DNA from: Galactobacter sp.
GTDB taxonomy: Bacteria > Actinomycetota > Actinomycetes > Actinomycetales > Micrococcaceae
DNA length: 11,576 nucleotides
NCBI GenBank assembly: GCA_022712075.1
Contig: JALAHE010000328.1
Location: 1-11,576 of the forward strand
Direction of reading: 5' to 3'
Numbering within the stretch: position 1 is the first letter of the stretch; every line of letters begins with the position of its first letter. The notes beneath the pieces are model-generated. The model worked only from the letters and a program-made list of their open reading frames with translations, made no database searches and was not told where the DNA came from. Positions 1 through 8,645 of the stretch are shown piece by piece. A program made the translations under genes and the position numbers.

Positions 1-92
1 CGCCCCCGCCCCCCCCCGCCCTGGCCCCCGCCGCGGCCCCCCGGGGGCCCCCGCCCCGGGCCCCGGGCGGGGGGCCCCCGCGGGGCGGGGGC
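1..92. other. G/C-only low-complexity window edge, likely artefact
   Basis: Apart from a single T at position 22 this stretch is entirely G and C, mostly runs of C or G. Read in the mmsB frame it gives only Gly, Pro, Arg and Ala with a Gln, with no resemblance to a dehydrogenase, although the frame is recognisable mmsB up to about position 93. The break is abrupt and falls in the middle of the Rossmann domain. I infer a low-quality contig end or collapsed read rather than biology. A genuine insertion of low-complexity DNA cannot be excluded from this window. Confidence 0.7.
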
Positions 93-431
93 GCGGGCCT
101 CGTCCACGGAGATCGTGGAGCAGTCCAGGAGGATCGAGTCCTTCTTGGCGGCGCGAAGCAGGCCTGGGGTGCCGTCCAGGGAATCCTCGTAGGCGGCGAT
201 GACGTGCGTGCCGGAGGGGAGCATCGTCAGGACGATGTCCGCCTCGGCGGCGGCCTGCGCGGCGGTGGGCACCACGGTGACGCCGGCGGCGGCCGCGGCC
301 TCGAGGGCGGCCGGGACCACGTCGAAGCCGAGCACGCTGACGCCGGCCTTGACGAGGTTGGCCGCCATGGGGCCACCCATGTGGCCGAGGCCGATGAACG
401 CGACGGTGGTGTCTTTGAGTTCGAGTGCCAT
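1..431 (-). CDS. mmsB: 3-hydroxyisobutyrate dehydrogenase, N-terminal part, runs off the window
   Basis: This enzyme oxidises 3-hydroxyisobutyrate to methylmalonate semialdehyde with NAD+, in the cytoplasm, late in valine degradation. The ATG at 431-429 is preceded by GGGAGAG at a good ribosome-binding distance. The N-terminus reads MALELKDTTVAFIGLGHMGG, with the GxGxxG dinucleotide-binding turn at residues 14-19, followed by PMAANL, then TMLPSGTHV and LLDCSTIS as in the beta-hydroxyacid dehydrogenase family. About 113 residues are recognisable (to about position 93); beyond that the sequence is G/C-only and no longer matches, so the catalytic Lys and the C-terminal domain are not seen. It lies directly after the hydrolase, in the same frame and with no stop codon between them. 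Family assignment is firm; the 3-hydroxyisobutyrate substrate rests on the family and the mmsA/hydrolase neighbours. Confidence 0.85.
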   Translation of the reverse strand, partial: MALELKDTTVAFIGLGHMGGPMAANLVKAGVSVLGFDVVPAALEAAAAAGVTVVPTAAQAAAEADIVLTMLPSGTHVIAAYEDSLDGTPGLLRAAKKDSILLDCSTISVDEARAPAPRGPPARGPGRGPPGGRGGGQGGGGRG

Positions 432-1729
432 GTGCTCTCCCTGGGTGATGGGTGAAACGGTGGGGGGGCTGCGGCGCTCTCCGGCGGGCGGGATCACGGC
501 GTCCACCGGCGAGAGGTCGAGCGGCAGGTGCGGCAGCGGGGCCAGGTAGGCCTCGGCCGTGCCGGGGGAGAGATCCTCGAGGCGCGCCGGCTCCCACTTC
601 GGCGCGCGGTCCTTGTCGATGACCTGCGCGCGAATGCCCTCGGCGAAGTCGTGCCCGCCCAGGAAGCGGTAGCCCACGCGCCACTCATTCTTGAGCGCGC
701 CGGCCAGGTCGGTGCTGGCCCCCGCCCGCACGGCGGCCAGCGCCACGGCCACGGCCGTGGGGCTCTTGCTGCGGATCACCGCGGCGGCGGCCCGGGCCTC
801 CTCGGCATCCGAGGCCTCGAGGGCCCGCACCACGTCCAGCGCGGTGCGCCCGGCGTAGGCCTCCTCGATCCAGGCCACGCCGTCCCGCAGGGCCGACGGC
901 GGTGCCGGGGCCGCGAGGCTCTCGATGACCGCGTCCGGGTCCTCGCTCTCGAGCCGGTCGAGCAGTTCGGGCAGCGCGCCGCTCGGGACGAACGCGTCGG
1001 CGAGCCCCAAGTACAGGGCGTCCCCGGCGTCCAGGTGCGCGCCCGTCAGCGCGGCGTGCGCGCCGGCCGACCCCGGGGCGTGGCCCAGGAGGTAGGTGCC
1101 GCCCACGTCGGGGCTGAAACCGATCTGCGTCTCCGGCAGCCCGGAACGCGTGCGCTCCGTGACAACCCGGTGCGAGCCGTGCGCGCTCACGCCGATGCCC
1201 CCGCCCAGGACCAGCCCGTCCATGAGCGCCACGTACGGCTTGGGGTAGCGCGAGATGAGCAGGTTGAGCCGGTACTCGTCGCGCCAGAAGCCCATGGTGT
1301 CGTACGGCGTGGCGGGAGTGCGGTTCGGGCGCGTCATGTCGGCGTGGATGGCGACGACGTCGCCGCCCGCGCAGAGCCCGCGCTCGCCGGCGCCCTGGAT
1401 GGCCACCGTGGCGATGGCCGGATCGTCGGCCCAGCGCACGAGGTGCGACCACACGAGGTTGACCATCTCGTGCGTGAGCGCGTTGACGGCGCGCGGCCGG
1501 TTGAGCGTGATCAGGCCGAGGCGCCCGCGCACCTCGGCGAGGACGGTCGGTTCGGGCGCCTCGGTGCCCGACGCCGCGTGGCCGGGTTCCGGTGCTGAGC
1601 CGCCGGAGGGTGCGTGGTCGGGACCCGGCTGGCCCGCGGCCCCGGCCCCGAGCACCGAGCCGCCGCCCGGTTCCGGGACGGCACCCGAGGCGAGGCGGGA
1701 GGCCAGGGGCGAGCGCGCGTCGTCGTGCA

Positions 1730-1730
<1 letters not shown>
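432..1730 (-). CDS. 3-hydroxyisobutyryl-CoA hydrolase, no stop before mmsB
   Basis: A crotonase-fold thioesterase that hydrolyses 3-hydroxyisobutyryl-CoA to 3-hydroxyisobutyrate and CoA. The ATG at 1730 overlaps the TGA of mmsA (ATGA), giving translational coupling. Residues 1-60 are a Gly/Pro/Ala/Ser-rich extension with no family match; the crotonase domain starts near residue 62 (GRLGLITLNRP). The oxyanion-hole segment GLCAGGD ends at residue 124, and MDGLVLGGGIGVSAHGSHR is typical of this subfamily. Glu200 (PETQIG) and Asp208 (PDVGG) lie 8 residues apart, as do the catalytic Glu and Asp of human HIBCH. The domain ends around residue 399 (AEAYLAPL) and a Pro-rich tail of about 34 residues follows. 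No in-frame stop occurs: codon 434 is the mmsB ATG. The entry is therefore either a real hydrolase-dehydrogenase fusion or one indel away from a separate gene. Function is confident; the N-terminus and the junction are not. Confidence 0.88.
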
Positions 1731-3229
<1,499 letters not shown>

Positions 3230-3322
3230 GGTGGGCTCCTGGGTCTCGGTGCTGCTGTGGTGTGCTGCGTTGATGTCTGGTGGCGCTCGCCTGCGGGGTG
3301 ACGCCGCTCACGCTTTGACACC

Positions 3323-3351
3323 ACGCTAGCGCGTTTGGGGCGTGCGGAAAA
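3323..3351 (-). promoter_or_regulatory. candidate promoter of the mmsA operon
   Basis: On the minus strand a TAGCGT hexamer (3328-3323) fits the actinobacterial TANNNT -10 pattern. A TTTTCC hexamer (3351-3346) lies 17 bases upstream at the -35 position. Transcription would start near 3315 and leave a leader of about 85 bases before the mmsA GTG. The -35 match is poor, so this is a pattern-based guess; no other good -10 was seen between here and the gene. Confidence 0.35.
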
Positions 3352-3353
3352 GG

Positions 3354-3366
3354 TTGGATGTCCTAG
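3354..3366. promoter_or_regulatory. candidate operator with GGATGTCC core
   Basis: The sequence TTGGATGTCCTAG carries a short GGA-N2-TCC dyad just upstream of the candidate -35 of the mmsA promoter. It stands out as an AT-richer island in very GC-rich DNA. Dyads of this kind are plausible sites for GntR/FCD-type catabolic regulators, but no such regulator is encoded in the window, so the assignment is only positional inference. Confidence 0.3.
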
Positions 3367-3394
3367 TAATTTCAGCCCACGGCCGACGGCGCCC

Positions 3395-3418
3395 GACGCC
3401 GCGTGCTTGGCGAGTGCC
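3395..3418 (+). repeat. remnant of the composite palindromic repeat (box only)
   Basis: This 24-base stretch matches the conserved box found 17 nt after hairpin 1 in elements A, B and C, and is identical to that of C, including GACGCCGCGTGCTTGG then CGAGTGCC. The following bases (TGGTGCGG) resemble the TTGTGTCG of A and B only loosely and the match then fades. No hairpin 1 precedes it. It looks like a decayed or truncated fourth copy lying 20 nt upstream of element A. Confidence 0.6.
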
Positions 3419-3437
3419 TGGTGCGGCCCGCAGCCGG

Positions 3438-3645
3438 AGTTTGCGTGCCTTGCGCCGTCAACGGCCCGCGCTTGACGGCGCAAGGCACGCAAAGTGCGCG
3501 GACGGGGCCCGACGTCGCGTGGTTGGCGAGTGCCTTGTGTCGCCTGCCGCGTTTCGCGAGTGTCGCGTGTCGCCGATTCACGCGTTTCGCCGGCACAAGA
3601 GACTCGCGAGTGCCGCGCAACGACAGGAGGCACTCGCGAACGCCG
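3438..3645 (+). repeat. composite palindromic repeat element A (208 bp)
   Basis: The first module is a hairpin with perfect 22-base arms at 3440-3461 and 3472-3493 around a 10-base loop. Its outer arm begins TTTGCGTGCCTTGCGCC. After a 17-base spacer comes the conserved box at 3511-3534. The box opens a second, longer imperfect hairpin: GCGAGTGCC at 3526-3534 pairs with GGCACTCGC at 3629-3637, and inside it TCGCGAGT (3554-3561) pairs with ACTCGCGA (3602-3609). Element B has the same length and differs at 10 positions by hand alignment. No credible protein is encoded. It lies between the mmsA promoter and the MHS transporter terminator. Possible identities are a REP/BIME-like extragenic palindrome, a MITE without visible transposase, or a structured RNA. 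Confidence 0.85.
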
Positions 3646-3655
3646 AAACAGGCCC

Positions 3656-3685
3656 GGCGCCCGGGCCGGGACCCGGCCCCGCGCC
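3656..3685. repeat. GC-only imperfect hairpin between elements A and B
   Basis: GGCGC (3656-3660) can pair with GCGCC (3681-3685), and GGGCCGGG (3663-3670) is the reverse complement of CCCGGCCC (3672-3679). The strict loop is a single base, so the inner pairs must open. The stretch 3646-3735 separating A and B is otherwise unremarkable and encodes nothing I can support. It may be a terminator-like structure or simply chance in such GC-rich DNA. Confidence 0.35.
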
Positions 3686-3735
3686 GTCGGGCAGCGCCTG
3701 GCGCCGTACCCGCCGCGCCCAGCAATCCCTGTGAT

Positions 3736-3943
3736 AGTTTGCGTGCCTTGCGCCGTGAAGGGCCCGCGCTTGACGGCGCAAGGCACGCAAAGTGCGCGGA
3801 CAGGGCCCGACGCCGCGTGGTTGGCGAGTGCCTTGTGTCGCCTGCCGCGTTTCGCGAGTGGCGCGTGTCGCCGATTCGCGCGTTGCGCCGACACGAGAGA
3901 CTCGCGAGTGCCGCGCAACGACAGAAGGCACTCGCGAACGCCG
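3736..3943 (+). repeat. composite palindromic repeat element B (208 bp)
   Basis: A near-identical direct repeat of element A, offset by exactly 298 bases. Hairpin 1 arms are at 3738-3759 and 3770-3791 with a single mismatch (GTGAA facing TTGAC). The spacer is again 17 bases and the box lies at 3809-3832. The outer pair of hairpin 2 is at 3824-3832 with 3927-3935. Several of the ten differences from A improve pairing inside hairpin 2; for example CGTGTCG now faces a perfect CGACACG. The element ends exactly where the terminator stem of the MHS transporter gene begins (3943). Confidence 0.85.
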
Positions 3944-3984
3944 CAGGGCCCCGGACACGTCGGGTGAAGTGTCCGGGGCCCTGC
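3943..3984 (-). terminator. terminator of the MHS transporter gene
   Basis: Perfect 16-base arms (3943-3958 and 3969-3984) enclose a 10-base loop, giving a very stable stem. It begins 65 bases past the stop codon at 4050 on the minus strand. There is no U-tract, which is common for hairpin terminators in high-GC actinobacteria. The far side of the stem abuts repeat element B. Confidence 0.8.
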
Positions 3985-4049
3985 AGCCGGCCGGCGAAGG
4001 GGAGCGCGGCCGGCAGACCGGCGGGGAGACCGGCTGGAGTGGGGGAGCG

Positions 4050-5384
4050 TCAGGCGCTCTCGACGGCGGTGTCGTCCTTGACGCGCAGCTTCTCGCCGAC
4101 GTAGCCGCCCACGGCCGTGATGAGGGAGATGATCACGAGGATGACGACCGCCGGGGTGGCCGACTTGGCGCCCGTGGCGCTGATGACGCCCGCCGCGATG
4201 AGCGGCAGGAAGCCCGAGAGGGCGCCGGCGATGTTATAGCCGAGCGAGACGCCGGAGTAGCGCAGCTGCGCCGGGAATAGCTCCGTGAGCAGGGCGCCGG
4301 TGACGGCGTAGGTCACGGTCAGCAGGGCGATGCCCATGGCCACGGCGAGCGTGATCGCGAAGGGCGAGCGGGTGTCGATGAGCCAGAACAGCGGCCAGGC
4401 GGCGATGGCGGTCGCGATGCCGCCCCACATGGTCACGCGGCCGGGGCCGATCTTCTCGGCCACGCGGCCGAAGAGGATGATGACGACGATCTGCACCACG
4501 GCAGCCACGAGGGTCGCGTTGACGGCGATCTGCTTGTCCAGCCCCAGGTTGTTGGCGACGTAGCTGACAACAAAGGTGTTCATGACGTAGAAGCCGCCGA
4601 CGCCCAGGAAGGCCGCCGCCACGGCGACGAGCAGGCGCCCGCCGGCCTTCGTGAAGACCTTGAGGGCCGGGACCTTCTCGCGCTGATCGGACTTGAGCAG
4701 CTCCTCGAAGACCGGGGATTCCTCGACCTTGAGGCGGATGAACAGCGCGATGAGCAGCATCGGGAACGCGAGCAGGAACGGGATGCGCCAGCCCCACGCG
4801 TCGAACGTGGCGGAGGGCAGCAGGAGCACGAGCGCAAAGGCGCCGGAGGAGAGCAGGGTGCCGACCGGGGAGCCGATCTGGACCAGCGCGGCGTAGCGGG
4901 CACGCTTCTTCGCGGGAGCGTGCTCGATCGCCATGGTTGTGGCGCCGCCCCATTCGCCGCCCACGGCCAGGCCCTGGAGCAGGCGGACGGTCACGAGCAG
5001 TGCGGGTGCCCAGAGTCCGGCCGCGGCGTACGTCGGCAGCAGGCCGATGAGGCCCGTCGCGACGCCGATCAACACGATGGTCATGATGAGCGTGGGGCGG
5101 CGGCCGATGCGATCGCCAAGCACGCCGAAGATGAAGGCGCCGATGGGGCGGGCAGCGAAGCCAACGCCGAAGGTCGCGAGGGAGGCCAGCACGCCCGCCG
5201 TCGGGTCCAGGCTGGAGAAGAAGAGGCGGCTGAAGACCAGCGCGGAGGCGGTGCCGAAGAGGTAGTAGTCGTACCACTCAAGGGCCGTGCCGACGAAGGC
5301 GGCGTTGGCGATGCGGCGGACGTCCTTATCGGCCACCTTCACGGTGGTCTGGGGCGGCGCTGCCGCGCTGTGCGTCGAGGTCAC
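4050..5384 (-). CDS. MFS transporter, metabolite:H+ symporter (MHS) family
   Basis: A 444-residue inner-membrane carrier predicted to import an organic acid or similar metabolite with protons. The start is GTG at 5384, with GAGGAG six bases upstream. MHS-type landmarks are GTALEWYDYYLFG at residues 32-44 in the first membrane segment, the loop 2-3 motif GDRIGRRPTL at 90-99, and RLLQGLAVGGEWGGA at 134-148. About twelve hydrophobic segments follow, with a charged central loop (KVEESPVFEELLKSDQREK) between the two halves. The length and motifs match ProP/ShiA/KgtP-like proteins, but substrate cannot be predicted among them. The gene lies 130 bases downstream of the pucR-like gene on the same strand and has its own terminator. 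Half-sites shared with the pucR divergent region suggest control by that regulator. Confidence 0.92.
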   Translation of the reverse strand: MTSTHSAAAPPQTTVKVADKDVRRIANAAFVGTALEWYDYYLFGTASALVFSRLFFSSLDPTAGVLASLATFGVGFAARPIGAFIFGVLGDRIGRRPTLIMTIVLIGVATGLIGLLPTYAAAGLWAPALLVTVRLLQGLAVGGEWGGATTMAIEHAPAKKRARYAALVQIGSPVGTLLSSGAFALVLLLPSATFDAWGWRIPFLLAFPMLLIALFIRLKVEESPVFEELLKSDQREKVPALKVFTKAGGRLLVAVAAAFLGVGGFYVMNTFVVSYVANNLGLDKQIAVNATLVAAVVQIVVIILFGRVAEKIGPGRVTMWGGIATAIAAWPLFWLIDTRSPFAITLAVAMGIALLTVTYAVTGALLTELFPAQLRYSGVSLGYNIAGALSGFLPLIAAGVISATGAKSATPAVVILVIISLITAVGGYVGEKLRVKDDTAVESA

Positions 5385-5430
5385 GGAATTCTCCTCAGGG
5401 GGGTGTGCGGTGGGGATACGCCCATCCTTC

Positions 5431-5498
5431 TGTGCCCCGGATCACCATCCAATGGAAATGTGCCCCGGGGTCGGGATGAGCGGTGTGCCTTTGCACAA
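5431..5498. promoter_or_regulatory. array of TGTGC half-sites upstream of the MHS transporter
   Basis: The 10-base word TGTGCCCCGG occurs twice, at 5431-5440 and 5459-5468, 28 bases apart. A small dyad, TGTGC-CTTT-GCACA, follows at 5484-5497. The whole array sits between the end of pucR and the MHS gene start. A TGCACAA word is shared with the pucR-amidohydrolase intergenic region (5492-5498 here, 6844-6850 there). I infer regulator binding, probably by the PucR-like protein. No convincing -10/-35 pair was found in 5385-5514. Confidence 0.4.
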
Positions 5499-5514
5499 TG
5501 GGGTGGGGGAGCGG

Positions 5515-6825
5515 CTAGGGGCGCGGGCGCCCTGGGGCGTCCAAGAGCACGACGGCGAGGGCCGCCTGCCTGGGCAGGTTCAGATCCAGCCCGGTGTGGG
5601 CCTTGAACACGGCAAGGCGGTTGATCACCGTGTTGCGGTGGCAAAAGACGAGCTCGGCCGCCGACTTCACCGAGCCCGTCTCGAGGTAGGCGCGGGCGGT
5701 GGCGAGCACGCGCTCGCGCTCGTAGTCCTCCAGGTCCTCGAGCCCGGCGGGCAGCTCGCTCACCGTGCCTGGGGCCGCGCTCTCGAGCGCGTGCGCGGCG
5801 AGCGGGGACCACAGCTCGGGCACCTGGCGCAGCCGGTCGGTGGTGGGCGCCGCCTCCAGGACGGTGCGCCCCGTCGCTGCGGCGCGGGGCAGATCGGCGA
5901 CGCCGGAGGCCGGGATGAGCACGCCTGGCACGGCGCCGAGCAGCTCGAGCGCCCGCGCGTCCCGCGCCGCCTCCGGGCCGGCCTCACGCGGCCAGAAGAG
6001 GCACTCGATGTCCCGGTAGGCGTAGGAGAAGGCGCGCCCGGAAACGAGGGCGTCCTCCGCGATGCGCAGGGCCTCGGCCGCGTGCTGGTTGGCGAAGGCG
6101 GCGAGCTCGAAGGGCTCGCCCGGCTCCACGCGCATGGCGGCGGCGACGCGCTCCAGCTCCGCCTCGCTCAGCCGCGGCGCGTTGAAGAGGTGGGCGAGCT
6201 CGCGCTCGGTGCCCAGCCGCGCGTCGCGGGCCAGGGCCGCCTGCTCGCTCAGGAACGCCTTCTGCACGGCAAGCACGTAGGAGTCGAGCACCCGCATGAC
6301 GTGCTCAAAACGAGAGGCGACGAGCCCCACCTGCTCCGGGCTGGCCAACAGATTCAGCTGGCGCCAGACGAGCTGCAGGTCGATGCGCACGGCCTCGGTG
6401 AGCGCGTCGAGGGGAACCCCTTGCTGGGCGCGGCGGGCGCCGAGCCGCTGCGCCATCGTGGCGGTGTCCGCGCTCGGGTCGGCGATTGAGCTCAGGAGCG
6501 TCGCGAAGGACTGCGGCGCCGTGCGCCGGATGTCGTCGTGGTCAACGGGCAGCCCGGCGTAGAGCGAGCGGGCCTGCACCTCGTCCATGAAGTCATCGAC
6601 GAGCGCCGGGATGTTCTCGTGCAGCGAGGCGAGCAGCGCGAGCCAGGCAGCATCGTCGGTCTCCGGGGAGACGGCGGCCTCCCCGCGCCGGACCCCCGCC
6701 CGCCCGCCCCCGCGAGCGCCCGCCGTCGTGCCGTGCGTGGCGTCCGGGGACGCCGCCGCCGCGGCGGCCGCCCGCGCCCTGCCCTTGTCCCACGCGTCCC
6801 GCACCGGGCCCTGTCCTGAAGCCAT
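5515..6825 (-). CDS. PucR/CdaR-type transcriptional regulator
   Basis: A 436-residue regulator. Its C-terminus (about residues 371-430) is the PucR-type helix-turn-helix: ATARAYLETGSVKSAAELVF followed by HRNTVINRL, with the recognition helix near 395-412. Residues 56-200 are helical and resemble the N-terminal sensor region of such proteins (ALLASLHENIPALVDDF and QQGVPLDALTEAVRI). The middle part is consistent with the GGDEF-like domain of the family but shows no clear motif. Residues 1-52 are a low-complexity Ala/Gly/Arg stretch. The ATG at 6825 has no good ribosome binding site but lies six bases after a TAGACT -10, so the mRNA may be leaderless. PucR relatives control purine, hydantoin or amino-acid catabolism. 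Its position between two transporters and two hydrolases makes it the likely local controller. The effector is unknown. Confidence 0.85.
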   Translation of the reverse strand: MASGQGPVRDAWDKGRARAAAAAAASPDATHGTTAGARGGGRAGVRRGEAAVSPETDDAAWLALLASLHENIPALVDDFMDEVQARSLYAGLPVDHDDIRRTAPQSFATLLSSIADPSADTATMAQRLGARRAQQGVPLDALTEAVRIDLQLVWRQLNLLASPEQVGLVASRFEHVMRVLDSYVLAVQKAFLSEQAALARDARLGTERELAHLFNAPRLSEAELERVAAAMRVEPGEPFELAAFANQHAAEALRIAEDALVSGRAFSYAYRDIECLFWPREAGPEAARDARALELLGAVPGVLIPASGVADLPRAAATGRTVLEAAPTTDRLRQVPELWSPLAAHALESAAPGTVSELPAGLEDLEDYERERVLATARAYLETGSVKSAAELVFCHRNTVINRLAVFKAHTGLDLNLPRQAALAVVLLDAPGRPRP

Positions 6826-6831
6826 CCGCCC

Positions 6832-6837
6832 AGTCTA
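6832..6837 (-). promoter_or_regulatory. -10 element of the pucR-like gene, probable leaderless start
   Basis: On the minus strand TAGACT is followed by the six bases GGGCGG and then the ATG at 6825. This puts the predicted transcription start on the A of the start codon. Leaderless mRNAs of this layout are common in actinobacteria and would explain the lack of a Shine-Dalgarno sequence. No good -35 is visible. Confidence 0.45.
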
Positions 6838-6845
6838 TGCAGATG

Positions 6846-6867
6846 CACAACCTGGGCGGGCATTGTG
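6846..6867. promoter_or_regulatory. candidate operator dyad in the divergent region
   Basis: CACAA (6846-6850) and TTGTG (6863-6867) form an inverted repeat with a 12-base gap. Relative to the leaderless pucR start the dyad lies at about -21 to -42, suited to autorepression. Relative to the candidate amidohydrolase start it lies at about -50 to -71, suited to activation. The placement fits a divergently transcribed regulator; binding is inferred. Confidence 0.4.
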
Positions 6868-6880
6868 TTGCGCCCTCCCA

Positions 6881-6910
6881 TTGCCCGCGGCGAGGGCGCG
6901 GGCGTGTGAT
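6881..6910 (+). promoter_or_regulatory. candidate promoter of the amidohydrolase gene
   Basis: TTGCCC (6881-6886) and TGTGAT (6905-6910) are separated by 18 bases and match the -35/-10 pattern moderately. The leader would be about 48 bases, ending with a strong AAGGAGG ribosome binding site at 6954-6960, four bases before the ATG. It is the best plus-strand pair seen in this intergenic region. Confidence 0.3.
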
Positions 6911-6964
6911 GAAGGGGAAGAGCACCGGGGTTCCCCGCCCGGCGCGCCGCCTGAAGGAGGACCC

Positions 6965-8590
6965 ATGCTGCTGGACCTGATCGTCCGCAACGCCCGCATC
7001 CGCACCGGTGATCCGGCCCGCCCCTCGGCGAGCAGCATCGGCGTGTGGCAGGGGCGCGTGGTCGGCCTGGACGAGCAGCTCCTTGGACTGCGCGCGGCGG
7101 AGGAGATCGACGCCAAGGGCGCGTTCCTCATGGCCGGCTTCAACGATGTGCACGCCCACAGCGTGTGGTTCGGGCAGACGCTCGCGGAGATCGACTTGGC
7201 CGGGCTGCCCACGCCGGAGTCCGTCTACGCCGCCCTGGAGGCGGGCCGCGGCGAGCAGGCCGCGGCCGAGTGGCTCGTCGCCTCCAACTTCGACCCGCTG
7301 GGGCTGGCCGGCGAGCTGGATCGCGACGCCCTGGACGCCGCCGCCGAGGGCAAGCCGCTGCTCATCAAGCACGCCTCCGGCCACGCCTACACGCTCAACG
7401 GCGTGGGCCTCTGCGCCGTGGGGGTCGCCGACTTCCCCACCGAGCGGATCGACGGCGGCGTGATCGGCGTGGACGCCGCGGGCCGTGCCACGGGCCTGCT
7501 GGAGGAGAACGCCATGCGCGTGGCCCAGGCCGTCCTGATGCCGGAACCCATCGCCGAGCTCCAGGCCGCCCTGGCCCGTGCCACGGCCCGCTACGCCCAG
7601 GAGGGCCTGACCTCGGTCTCCGACGCCGGGGTGGGTGGCGGCTGGATCGGCCACGGCCCGCGCGAGTTCTCCGCCTACCAGCGCGCCCGCGAGGCGGGGC
7701 AGCTCAAGACCCGCGCGCAGGTCATGATCGCCGCCGACGTGCTGCATCCGGTGGCCGGCCACGCAACCGAGCCGGGCGTGCAGACCCTGGACGCCGGGCT
7801 GCGCTCCGGGCTGGGCGACGAGTTCCTCCAGCTCGGCCCCACCAAGATGTTCATGGACGGCTCGCTGCTCGGAAAGACCGCGGCCATGAGCGAGAACTAC
7901 TGCGAGTGTTCCCACTCCGGCTACCTGCAGGGCGACGCCGAGGCCATGGCGGCCAAGGCGCGCGAGGCGGCGGCCGCCGGCTGGGCGCTGGCCCTGCACG
8001 CGATCGGCGACCGCGGCATCGACCTGGCGCTCGACATCATCGAGGAGTCGCTCGCCGCCCACGGGCCGGCGGCGCTGCCGCACCGCATCGAGCACGGCGG
8101 CTACGTGCGCCCCGAGCAGGTGGCGCGCCTGGCCCGCCTCGGCGTCTACCTCGTGCCGCAGCCCTTCTTCATCCCGCTCTTCGGCGACGGCATGGCCGCG
8201 GCGCTGGGCCCCGAGCGTACTGCCCACTCCTACCCTGCGGCCTCGCTCCTGAAGGCGGGCCTCGCCGTGCCTGGAAGCAGCGACCGCCCCGTGGCGCCCG
8301 GCGCCCCGCTGCCCATCATCCAGGCCTTTGTGCAGCGCCTGACCCGCAGCGGCGCCGAATACGCCCCGGCCGAGCGACTCAGCGTGGAGCAGGCGCTTGA
8401 CGCCTACACGCTCGGCTCCGCCGCCGCGACCGGCTGGGCCGGCCGCAAGGGCGTGCTGCGCGCGGGCGCCCTCGCCGACTTTGTTGTCCTCGCTGAGGAC
8501 CCCCGCGAGGTGGCCCACGAGGCCATCGGCGCCATCGACGTCCTCGGCACCTTTGTGGGCGGCGAGGCCACCCTCTCGACGCTCGCCTGA
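6965..8590 (+). CDS. YtcJ-like metal-dependent amidohydrolase (Amidohydro_3 family)
   Basis: A 541-residue cytoplasmic hydrolase of the amidohydrolase superfamily, predicted to cleave an amide or cyclic C-N bond in a small molecule. The ATG at 6965 is chosen because a strong AAGGAGG lies four bases upstream and the sequence before it lacks family similarity. Metal-site landmarks in order: HxH at His63/His65 (FNDVHAHS), the Lys294 region TKMFMDGSLLGKTA, ALHAIGDRGID with His345, HRIEHGG with His377, and GSSDRPV with Asp440. The C-terminal RKGVLRAGALADFVVLAEDP is the usual closing beta-sandwich strand. Length matches YtcJ proteins. It is first in an operon-like run with the M20 peptidase-family gene 55 bases downstream. 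Substrates in this family are poorly known, so no reaction is assigned. Confidence 0.88.
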   Translation: MLLDLIVRNARIRTGDPARPSASSIGVWQGRVVGLDEQLLGLRAAEEIDAKGAFLMAGFNDVHAHSVWFGQTLAEIDLAGLPTPESVYAALEAGRGEQAAAEWLVASNFDPLGLAGELDRDALDAAAEGKPLLIKHASGHAYTLNGVGLCAVGVADFPTERIDGGVIGVDAAGRATGLLEENAMRVAQAVLMPEPIAELQAALARATARYAQEGLTSVSDAGVGGGWIGHGPREFSAYQRAREAGQLKTRAQVMIAADVLHPVAGHATEPGVQTLDAGLRSGLGDEFLQLGPTKMFMDGSLLGKTAAMSENYCECSHSGYLQGDAEAMAAKAREAAAAGWALALHAIGDRGIDLALDIIEESLAAHGPAALPHRIEHGGYVRPEQVARLARLGVYLVPQPFFIPLFGDGMAAALGPERTAHSYPAASLLKAGLAVPGSSDRPVAPGAPLPIIQAFVQRLTRSGAEYAPAERLSVEQALDAYTLGSAAATGWAGRKGVLRAGALADFVVLAEDPREVAHEAIGAIDVLGTFVGGEATLSTLA

Positions 8591-8645
8591 GCGCCGTCGA
8601 TCACCCCTTCCCGAATACCCAAAACCACGCCAGCGGAGCAGACAC

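Noticed and set aside
3315..3320. Perfect TTGACA -35 hexamer on the plus strand.
   Set aside because: No acceptable -10 lies 16-19 bases downstream and there is no plus-strand gene to drive; it overlaps the minus-strand leader of mmsA.
3438..3943. CRISPR-like or tandem array from the two 208-bp repeats.
   Set aside because: Only two full copies, units far too long for CRISPR repeats, no regular spacers and no cas genes.
4005..4040. Short repeated GACCGGC/CCGGC words between the MHS stop and its terminator.
   Set aside because: Too short and too GC-rich to distinguish from chance; no stem better than the 3943-3984 terminator.
3342..4280. Several overlapping open frames across the A/B repeat region on both strands, with repeated peptides such as LTAQGTQ and RRHKALAN.
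   Set aside because: The peptide repeats are just translations of the palindromic DNA repeats; frames on both strands are equally open, there are no suitable ribosome binding sites and no family resemblance.
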